Origin: JAQGMO01 sp050954505
GTDB taxonomy: Bacteria > Pseudomonadota > Gammaproteobacteria > Burkholderiales > Burkholderiaceae_D
Assembly: GCA_050954505.1 (NCBI GenBank)
Contig: JBPBPY010000321.1
Coordinates: forward strand, 1-17,134
Reading direction: 5' to 3'
Length of the DNA: 17,134 nucleotides
Positions 8,201 to 14,844 of the stretch are shown here, in pieces (the first letter of the stretch is position 1; every line of letters starts with the position of its first letter). The notes under the pieces are model-generated. The model did no database searches. It saw nothing but the letters and a program-made list of their open reading frames with translations, and was not told the origin of the DNA. Made by a program: the position numbers and the translations under genes.

Positions 8201-11200
8201 ACAACGGCACCATGCTGCTGTCCACCGCAACCGGCACGGCAACCGACATCGTCACGATCAGCGGCGTTTTCAACGGCAGCGGCACGCTGCAATCGGCGCA
8301 CGCCCTGAATCTTGGCGCTGGCAGTGCCACGATCGGTGGCAAGCTGCTGGCCAGCGGCAACCTGGGCCTGGCATTGGGCGGCTCGCTGACCAACCAGAGC
8401 AATGCAGTCATCCAGTCCGGCCAGCTGCTCACCATCAGTGGCGCAAACCTGCTGAGCAACCAGTCCAATGCCAGGATCCTGGCCGATGGGTTGGTGGTGT
8501 CGGCCACCAGCCTGGACAACAGCGGCACCATGCAAGGCGGCAGCAGCAACGGCAGTTCCATCACGCTGGCCAATGCGCTGACCAACAACAGCGGCGCCGT
8601 GCTCAATCTGGCAACGTCCTCCAGCGGTACCGGCACGGTGACGGCCAATGCCATCAGCAATGCCGGCACGCTGCAGTCGAACGGCAACCTGACGCTGGCG
8701 GTGGGAGCGGGCAACCTGGTCACCAGCGGCACGGTCATTGCCGGCGGCACCCTGAGCACGGGCGGGCGCAACGGCAGTTTGTCGGATGTCACCGTGAATG
8801 GCTCAGGCATCATCCAGGGCAGCACGCTGAACATGAATGCCTATGGTGTGACGCTCGATAATGCCGGTGCGCTGCAGTCCCAGGGCGACCTGAACCTGAA
8901 TGCGGCGGGCCTGAACTTCGGCGCCAGCACGGCCCACATCCTTGCCGCCAGCGGCGGCAGCGGCACCGGCACGATCACGCTGCAAAACACGTTGAACGGG
9001 AACGCCGGCATTTTTTCCGGCCATGACCTCAACCTCGGTGCACCAGCCATCTTCATTACCAGTACCGGCGGTATCGCCGCGCTGCATGACCTGAGCTTGA
9101 CGGCCAGCACTGGGTCGACCAGCAACAGCGGCTCGCTGTATGCCGCCAACGACCTGCATGTCACGGCCAGCAATGGCACCATCACCAACGTCGGCACTTC
9201 CAGCGGCGCGCTGGGCACTATCAATGCAGGCGGCAACATCTTCCTGGCGGCGCAGACCATCGTCAACAACAGCGAGATCCGCGGCGACCACGACATCACG
9301 CTGTTGGCCAACACCATACGCAATGAAACGCCAGGCGGCGACACCCGCGTCTGGAGCGGCAACCTCAATGAAACCACCGTCGAGACCAGCCATACTTCGC
9401 AGGGCTACAACGGCTGCAACTGCGTCGACCAGAGCGAGATCTGGTATTACCAGAAAACCTGGAACCAGAAGCAGACCTACAGCGGCGGCAATACCACGCT
9501 GACCAAGCCGCTGCTGCTGGGCGGCGGCATCATCACGCTGCAGAATTTCAGCACCGCCAGCAATCTGGCCGGCGTGATCTCCGCACCGACGGTCAACATC
9601 AACGGCAACGGCGGCGCCACCTTCACCAATGACGACCTTGTCCTGTCGCAAAAGAATTACACCCAGACCTGGGAACATTACATTGACTACATAGCCGCCG
9701 GTCCCGCAACCTACACCGACGACACCAACCATAACAATTCGGGCCCCGTGCTCAGCAGTACCACGCCCCTGTATTCGGCCGGCGCCGGCATCTTTGCCAA
9801 TACCCTCAATGGCAGCGGCTTTGCCCTGGTCAACAAGGGTTCGCCATGGAATGCATCGACCAATGCCGGCACGGTGTCCGGTTCATCGGCCAGCCTCTCC
9901 GGCACCACCGGCACAGCCGGCGGCAGCAGCGGCACCAGCTACAGCAATGTGTCCGGCAGCGGCGTGGCCGGCGCCAGCAATTACAGTGCACTGGGCGCCA
10001 CCGCAGGCGCCAATGTGATCAGCTTTGGCGGCATCCGCATTACGCTGCCGAGCAACCCGAACGGCTATTTCGTTCCTGCCACCAAGCCCGATGCCGTCTA
10101 CCTGGTGGAAACCAATCCCGTGCTGGGCACGGTCACGGCCAGCTTCCAGGGTTCCAACTACATGCTCGCCCAGCTCGGTTTCGATCCCTCCACGGCACAG
10201 CGGCGCCTGGGTGACGCCAACTACGAAGCCTATCTGATCGCCCAGCAGATCATTGCGCAGACTGGCAGCAATGTGATCAAGGGTTACCTCAGCCAGACCT
10301 CGGAACTGGAAAACCTGATGAGCAACGGCATTGCCCAGGGCAAGGCCATGGGCCTGACCGTGGGCCAGGCGCCCAGCCAGCAACAGCTGGCCAGCCTGTC
10401 GCAGGACATGGTGTGGATGGTCAACACGGTGGTCAACGGCCAGACCGTGCTGGCGCCGCAGGTGTTCCTGTCGGCCAGCACACGCAGCGGCATTGAAAGC
10501 GGCACCGTGATCGCCGCCAGCAATACCAATCTGAACCTGACGTCGTTGAGCAATACGGGCGCAACCATCAGCGGCAGCAATGCGCTCAACATCACCTCGG
10601 TGGGCAACATCACCAACACGTCGGGCACGCTCAGTGGCGGCGATGTCAGCCTGACGTCGAGCAGCGGCAATATCGTCAACCAGACCCTGGTCAGCGGCAG
10701 CGGCACTGATCAGATCTATGCCACCAGCGTAGGCAAGGTGGCCGGCATCAATGCGGGCAGCAACATGAGCCTGAACGCAGCCGGCGACATCACCAACCTG
10801 GGCGCCGGCATGGCCGCAGGCGCCAACGCCAGCCTCAGCGCAGGGGGCAGCGTCACCTTCGATACCCTGGAAAACAAGAACACCAGCACCACCCATCGTT
10901 CACAGAGCGGCCTGCTCAGCTCGGGCACCACAGACACCACCACGACCACGGTGCAGCAGTTGAAGTCGGGCCTGACCACAGGCGGCAATCTGAGCGTCAA
11001 TGCCGGCAAGGACATCACCTTTGCCGGCACCGATGTCGCCGCCGGCGGCGACGCCAGCCTGAATGCAGCCGGGAATGTCAACCTGCTGGCGCGCGCCAAT
11101 TCCACCACCACCCACAGCAACAGCACGGTCTCGGGGCTGGGCGTGGGCGGCGGCCTGGTGGGCACGTCCAACACGGTGACCGATGCCAACGCCTCGCGCA

Positions 11201-14200
11201 ATGTGGGCAGCAGCATGACGGTGGGCGGCAATGCCGACATCAAGGCCGGCAAGGATCTGACCCTGCAAGGCTCGAAACTTGATGTCAAGGGCAACGGCAA
11301 TCTCGACGCCAGCAACGTCAATGTGCTCGCCGGCCTGGATTCGGATACCTCGCGTACCGTCACCACCACCAGCACCTTCCTGGCCACCAGCGCTGGCGGC
11401 TCTTCCGGTGCCCAGTCCGGCGCGGGGGCGTCTGCGTCTTCCGGCGGTACCCAGGCAGCAGCCGCTGCCGGTGCCCAGGCAGGCGCCCAGGCGCAGGGCA
11501 ACGCCGGCCTGGTGCTGGCATCGACCACCCAGACCACCACCGACAAGCTCGACACCCGCCACGTGGCATCCGAAATCAATATCGGCGGCAACCTGAACGT
11601 CAATGCCGGCAACGATGTCACCTTGAAGGGGTCCACCATTACGGCCGCTGGCGATGCGACCATCAATGCAAAGAACGTCAATGTCCTGGCAGTGGCCGAT
11701 GTCTCGACCACCAATACCAACAGTACCACCACCTCCATCGGCCTGATGGCCAGCAGCGACAACCAGGCCAGTGCCAATGCCAAGGCCGGTGCCTCGGCCG
11801 ATTCGGGCGGCGCCGGGCGCGCCGGTGCCGACGTCACCAAACTCAATGCCCAGGCCTCGGCCTCGGCCGAAGCCAATGCCTCGTCGAACAACGACCTGAC
11901 GCTGGCCACCACCACGACCCGCAACGACAAATCGCTGGACATCACCCATCAGGGCTCGGCCATTTCCAGCGGCGGCAACCTCAACATCAATGCCGCCAAC
12001 CAGCTCACCACCACGGGCTCGACGCTGGCAGCCGGCAACGACCTGAACCTGGCGGCCAAGGACATGTCGTTCCAGGCAGTGCAGGATGTGCATGAAGTCA
12101 GCGCCACCAGCAACACCACGTCGGTCGGCCTGTATGCCAATGCGAATGCAAACGCCAAGGCCAATGCCGACGCCGGTGCCTCCGGCACCAACATGTCGGG
12201 CGGCGCCAGCGCCTCGGCCAGCGTGTCTGCCGAAGCCGGCGTGGGCGTGAAGGTCAACAATACCCAGAGCAGCTCGGTCGATGGCTCGACCACCGCCGTG
12301 ACCTCTTCGCTGTCGGCCGGCGGCAACCTCAACCGCAAGGCCAGCGGCAACATCACCGATGTCGGCACGCAGATCGCCGCCGGCGGCGACCTCAACCAGA
12401 GCGCCACCACCATTACCAGCCTGGCGGCGGCCAACACGGCCTATTCGAGTTCCAGCACCACCAGCAATACCGCTCAAGTGGGCCTGTACGCCAATGCCTC
12501 GGCAGAAGCCAAGGCCGAGGGCAAGGGCAGCGTCGGCGTGGGCGCTGGCGGGCTCGGCGGCTCGCCCAGCGCGGAGGCTGGCGCATCGGCATCGGCCAGC
12601 GCCGGCATCGAAGCCAAGTATGCCTACCAGCAGGACACGGCGTCTTCCAGCAGCAGCAATGCCGTGACCTCGAACGTCAAGGTGGGCGGCAACGTCAACA
12701 GCAAATCGTCCGGCGCCACCACGCTGGTGGGCACCAATATTGCCTCGGGCGGTGATGTCAACCTGTCGGCCGGCTCGCTGAATTATCAGGCGGCGCAAAA
12801 TACCAGCAGCAACAGCGCCAGCAGCACGACCGGCGAGGGCAAGGTGCAGGTTGCCATCGATCTCAAGAGCGGCGGCCTGTCGGGTTCGTATGACGGCAGC
12901 AAGTCCAGCGACAGCGCCACCACCGCCGTGGTGGGCAACGTCGGCGCCGGCGGCAAGCTCAACATCAACACCACTGGCGACGCCAGCTTCGAAGGCACCA
13001 ACCTGGCGTCGGCCGGCAGCACCACGCTTACCAGCGGCGGCAGCGTAAACTTCAATGCCGCCAGGGACACCAGCACCTCCAGCAGCCAGGACATCAATGC
13101 ATCGCTGGAAATCTCGGCCGGCAAGAGCAAAGGCGGGTCAAGCGGCTCGTTTGCCGCCGAGGGCGGCTACAGCCAGAGCAAGGCCGACAGCAGCAGCGCC
13201 GTCACCGGCAGCATCAACAGCGGCGGCGCCCTGACGGTCAACGCCGGCAAGGATGCGACCTTTGTCGGCAGCAGCCTGGCAGCCGGCGGCGATGCCTCGG
13301 TTGCCGCAGGTGGAAACCTGAAGTTCGATACAGCGCGCAGCACCGCCAGCAGCGAATCGTTCGGCGTCAGCGCCGGCATTGGCGGCGGCAAGGAAAAGTC
13401 CACCGAGGGCGGTACCACCACCAGCAAGAGCAGTGGTGAATTCACGCTCGGCGGCGCGTACGCCAAGTCCGGCAGCGATACTGCCACGGCCGGTGCAATC
13501 ACCTCGGGCGGCAATCTGAAACTGTCTTCCGGTGGCGATACCACGCTGGTCGGCACTGGCGTGGCTTCTGCCGGACAAGCCAGCATTGCCGCAGGGGGAA
13601 ATGTGAATGTCCTGGCGGCAGTCAGCAGCGCCAGCAATATCGGCTTTGCCGCCGCGCTGGGTGGCAGTAGCGAAACGGAAAAAACCCGCCCTGCCGCCAA
13701 TGCCGGCGCTGCAGGTACTGCAGGCGCGGCGGGCACAACTGGCGCAGCTGCGGCCGGCGCCACCGGACGCAGCCGTTCAAATGCCAGCGCCGGCGAGGAC
13801 GCCGCACCTGCCACACGCGCGCGCGCCAACGCCATCAGTGCACCGGCGGCCGGTGCAGCGGCCACGACAACAGCAGCAGGCGGCACAAACGGTGCCACAA
13901 ACGGCGGCGCCACCGCAGCCGCAGGCACCGCCAGCACCGGCAAAACCGAGACCAAGGCAGGCGACAACACCTTCAGTCTGCAGGGAGGCAACTCGAGCAC
14001 CTCCCAGGTGGCCAGCATCAATGGCGGTTCGGGCCTTAGCATCACTTCCGGTGGCAACACCAGCTTTGCCGGCACGGAACTCAGGAGCGGCGGTGACGTC
14101 GGTGTACAGGCCGGCGGCAATGTCAGCTTCGGCACTGCCAGCAACAGCAATCTTTCTGGTGGCATAGGGGCCAGCGCCGGCAGCGGCGGCCCGATGATCA

Positions 14201-14709
14201 ACCAGGCCCAGATCGCCGGCGGCGAAAGCAGGCAGGTCAGCAGCGTGCAGAACGCCGGCAATCTGACGGTGGTATCCGGCGGCACGGTCAGCCTGCAGGG
14301 CACCCAGGCCAGCAGCGACGGCAAGGTTTCGGTGCAGGGTGCCAATGGTGTGAAGAAGGAAGCCGTGGTTTCGGGCGGTGCGGAAGTCGGATTGACCAAT
14401 GCCGGTGCCAGCGTGGATGTGCAAAAAGTATCGCTGCAGGGCGCCGGGCGCACACTGGTGCAGGCCGATGCCAACCGCAGCTTCAGTGCGGCAGTCAGCA
14501 TTCCAGCCGGCCTGCCGGCGGGCAGCAAGGTGGTGGCCAGCACGACCGAGGGCAAGCCCTTGCCTGGCTGGCTCAATTTCGACGCCGGCACCGGCAAGTT
14601 CAGCGGCACGCCGCCGGCCGATTTTTCCGGCACGGTACGCATCAACGTCAGCGTGCCGCAGACCGATGGTTCGGTCAGGCAGGTACCTCTGACGTTTTCG
14701 GCGCCCTGA
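5278..14709 (+). CDS. Giant filamentous-haemagglutinin-type exoprotein (TpsA), putative adhesin
   Basis: A 3143-residue secreted partner of the preceding transporter. The start is supported by the extended signal peptide region (MNKIYRLVWN..., residues 1-24), though the ribosome binding site is weak. A hydrophobic segment (35-50) and an ALA-A cleavage site follow. The TPS/haemagglutination-activity domain covers about 60-185 and includes VVVANPYGITCGGCGFIN with Cys169/Cys172. Beta-helical repeats follow (FHA-1-like, to about 1370), then a less repetitive segment with an NGCNC motif (about 1360-1550). A conserved block resembling the region before FHA-2 in FHA/CdiA proteins comes next (YMLAQLGFDP...RLGD..YE, 1628-1663), then about twelve FHA-2-like repeats (1819-3061) and an Ig/cadherin-like C-terminus (3062-3143). 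There is no VENN motif or recognisable toxin domain, so adhesion or biofilm formation is more likely than contact-dependent inhibition. About 65 Asn-X-Ser/Thr sites (hand count) could accept sugar from the GT41 enzyme downstream. Confidence 0.95.
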   Translation: MNKIYRLVWNKRCGCWMAASELARSSCSRGGVVRAGAAVSLLSLSMVALAAPPTATPVSGAGNTRSYVAPNGTTVVDIATSNGAGVSNNQYTDYNVNAQGLILNNANISQVTRQSQLAGQIYSNTNLSAEARVIINQVVGGNRSTLNGFTEVLGSRADVVVANPYGITCGGCGFINSDRVTLTTGVPVFGSDGSLSGLSVTQGDILINGSGINASAQQILDLVSRSVVFDGQVNANDLGVFAGPNKWSYATRMVTGSNAPAGTAPAYAIDTSALGGMYANRIFLISTEAGVGVRMLGNAAANSGDFTLGAGGAVQINGKISASTSLGVTSTSTDANAITLSDASLSAATDLTLSAAGGMNLGGSAIVAGRDLSVTAASLVDAASSNAQADNNKRFGGRNLAVGILGTATVNGSEWGAGSGSLTASYGNLGVGAQGALFYAGTALAMTSTAADLALGIAQIRSGADLSLTARGGIAIGAGAGQGVLSTGGNLTLIAGNGLVNAGVISAQTGRATYRIDGAFLNSGQLYAKDTLDIADASGNGSQNLSNLSTAQNTAQIITEGALVLKGAALENQSGARVQSASATVTATSLANAGDWLLSTASGNSADTVTLSGALANTGILQSARNLVLDTQSISNGNKLLASGSLAATSTGVFSTQAGSYTQAGAALTLSAAAIENQGNVKAASLALRTTGAGGLNNSGVLQADTGNAVLRVASLFANSGKLYAGGAIDIADAGGLATEDIRQSGSAAMIADGGLALKGGALATSSASRIQAGSGSTVELASADNAGTLLLSTAAGSTDAVTVTGALANSGILQSGGALTLHSAAVANSGKLLAAGNLGAAVSGSLSGSAGSFLQAGQALTLQAGSIDNAGTVKAASLALTGLTGLTNSGILQADQSATTLRVGGTFDNSGTVYGASGLDIADAAGNAGEAINNSGKLLSGQGMTVKGTALGNTASGWTQATTGSQFTLASLANNGTMLLSTATGTATDIVTISGVFNGSGTLQSAHALNLGAGSATIGGKLLASGNLGLALGGSLTNQSNAVIQSGQLLTISGANLLSNQSNARILADGLVVSATSLDNSGTMQGGSSNGSSITLANALTNNSGAVLNLATSSSGTGTVTANAISNAGTLQSNGNLTLAVGAGNLVTSGTVIAGGTLSTGGRNGSLSDVTVNGSGIIQGSTLNMNAYGVTLDNAGALQSQGDLNLNAAGLNFGASTAHILAASGGSGTGTITLQNTLNGNAGIFSGHDLNLGAPAIFITSTGGIAALHDLSLTASTGSTSNSGSLYAANDLHVTASNGTITNVGTSSGALGTINAGGNIFLAAQTIVNNSEIRGDHDITLLANTIRNETPGGDTRVWSGNLNETTVETSHTSQGYNGCNCVDQSEIWYYQKTWNQKQTYSGGNTTLTKPLLLGGGIITLQNFSTASNLAGVISAPTVNINGNGGATFTNDDLVLSQKNYTQTWEHYIDYIAAGPATYTDDTNHNNSGPVLSSTTPLYSAGAGIFANTLNGSGFALVNKGSPWNASTNAGTVSGSSASLSGTTGTAGGSSGTSYSNVSGSGVAGASNYSALGATAGANVISFGGIRITLPSNPNGYFVPATKPDAVYLVETNPVLGTVTASFQGSNYMLAQLGFDPSTAQRRLGDANYEAYLIAQQIIAQTGSNVIKGYLSQTSELENLMSNGIAQGKAMGLTVGQAPSQQQLASLSQDMVWMVNTVVNGQTVLAPQVFLSASTRSGIESGTVIAASNTNLNLTSLSNTGATISGSNALNITSVGNITNTSGTLSGGDVSLTSSSGNIVNQTLVSGSGTDQIYATSVGKVAGINAGSNMSLNAAGDITNLGAGMAAGANASLSAGGSVTFDTLENKNTSTTHRSQSGLLSSGTTDTTTTTVQQLKSGLTTGGNLSVNAGKDITFAGTDVAAGGDASLNAAGNVNLLARANSTTTHSNSTVSGLGVGGGLVGTSNTVTDANASRNVGSSMTVGGNADIKAGKDLTLQGSKLDVKGNGNLDASNVNVLAGLDSDTSRTVTTTSTFLATSAGGSSGAQSGAGASASSGGTQAAAAAGAQAGAQAQGNAGLVLASTTQTTTDKLDTRHVASEINIGGNLNVNAGNDVTLKGSTITAAGDATINAKNVNVLAVADVSTTNTNSTTTSIGLMASSDNQASANAKAGASADSGGAGRAGADVTKLNAQASASAEANASSNNDLTLATTTTRNDKSLDITHQGSAISSGGNLNINAANQLTTTGSTLAAGNDLNLAAKDMSFQAVQDVHEVSATSNTTSVGLYANANANAKANADAGASGTNMSGGASASASVSAEAGVGVKVNNTQSSSVDGSTTAVTSSLSAGGNLNRKASGNITDVGTQIAAGGDLNQSATTITSLAAANTAYSSSSTTSNTAQVGLYANASAEAKAEGKGSVGVGAGGLGGSPSAEAGASASASAGIEAKYAYQQDTASSSSSNAVTSNVKVGGNVNSKSSGATTLVGTNIASGGDVNLSAGSLNYQAAQNTSSNSASSTTGEGKVQVAIDLKSGGLSGSYDGSKSSDSATTAVVGNVGAGGKLNINTTGDASFEGTNLASAGSTTLTSGGSVNFNAARDTSTSSSQDINASLEISAGKSKGGSSGSFAAEGGYSQSKADSSSAVTGSINSGGALTVNAGKDATFVGSSLAAGGDASVAAGGNLKFDTARSTASSESFGVSAGIGGGKEKSTEGGTTTSKSSGEFTLGGAYAKSGSDTATAGAITSGGNLKLSSGGDTTLVGTGVASAGQASIAAGGNVNVLAAVSSASNIGFAAALGGSSETEKTRPAANAGAAGTAGAAGTTGAAAAGATGRSRSNASAGEDAAPATRARANAISAPAAGAAATTTAAGGTNGATNGGATAAAGTASTGKTETKAGDNTFSLQGGNSSTSQVASINGGSGLSITSGGNTSFAGTELRSGGDVGVQAGGNVSFGTASNSNLSGGIGASAGSGGPMINQAQIAGGESRQVSSVQNAGNLTVVSGGTVSLQGTQASSDGKVSVQGANGVKKEAVVSGGAEVGLTNAGASVDVQKVSLQGAGRTLVQADANRSFSAAVSIPAGLPAGSKVVASTTEGKPLPGWLNFDAGTGKFSGTPPADFSGTVRINVSVPQTDGSVRQVPLTFSAP
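6769..8508 (+). repeat. three tandem ~190-residue repeats in the FHA-1-like region of TpsA
   Basis: Three diverged copies start at 6769, 7360 and 7933 (residues 498, 695 and 886), about 197, 191 and 191 residues long. Each contains in order a G[L]xN[SA]G strand, an LDIADA-like line, an LK/VKG..L line, an LLST[A]xG line, a G[TI]LQS line, a KLLA[SA]G[NS]L line and an Ala/Gln-rich turn. The LLST anchor recurs at 7072, 7654 and 8221, confirming the spacing of 582 and 567 nt. This is an internal duplication at a scale well above the 20-residue beta-helix coil. Confidence 0.75.
10732..14460 (+). repeat. about twelve FHA-2-type haemagglutinin repeats in TpsA
   Basis: The core pattern GGNL[NS][VI]NAG.D[IV]T[LF].G[ST]...AGGDA.L.AA.NVN recurs about every 75-180 residues. 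It is followed each time by a Ser/Thr-rich stretch, a short GL.. strand and an Ala/Ser/Gly/Asn-rich insert of variable length. The longest insert (about 13690-13960) is nearly pure Ala/Gly/Thr/Asn with some Arg, and contains a TRARAN segment. Pfam's haemagglutinin repeat family (Fil_haemagg_2) is the likely match. The last two units (from about 14000) are shorter and run into the Ig-like domain. Confidence 0.8.
14461..14706 (+). other. C-terminal Ig/cadherin-like (He_PIG-type) domain of TpsA
   Basis: The last 82 residues (3062-3143) break from the repeat composition. The pattern LPGWLNFDAGTGKFSGTPP, then F.GT..I.V.V, is typical of putative Ig or dystroglycan-type cadherin-like modules found in bacterial surface proteins. 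It likely forms the distal or cell-proximal cap of the beta-helix or a binding module. It is in-frame and part of the TpsA coding region. Confidence 0.7.
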
Positions 14710-14844
14710 TGGCGCAGCTCTGCGTCATAATGGCAGCGCCGCAGGCACAGGCGCGGGACCGGCCCGAGGCCGCAGGCGCCGGGACAAGGAAGCGGTGCTG
14801 GCCAGCGCAAGCCGGCGCCACGGCGATCAGAGACAGGAACACGA

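Noticed and set aside
9900..14000. CRISPR-like or satellite appearance of the repetitive DNA
   Set aside because: The periodicity is in the protein (GGN.., AGGD.. motifs) with diverged codons and variable spacing in one continuous reading frame; there are no identical direct repeats with unique spacers.
14000..14709. Contact-dependent inhibition (CdiA-type) toxin at the TpsA C-terminus
   Set aside because: No VENN motif, no pretoxin region, no toxin-like tail and no immunity-like gene follow.
13167..14810. 547-residue minus-strand open frame opposite the FHA-2 repeats
   Set aside because: Composition is a mirror of the Gly/Ala/Ser repeats (Pro/Leu/Ala-rich), it has no recognisable domain, and it lies opposite a clearly real gene. 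Other long minus-strand frames (7257-8834, 10716-11945, 10900-12798) were rejected for the same reason.
14710..14844. Terminator between tpsA and the glycosyltransferase gene
   Set aside because: The spacer is GC-rich and has short complementary stretches, but there is no T-run after any stem, so I read it as an operon-internal gap.
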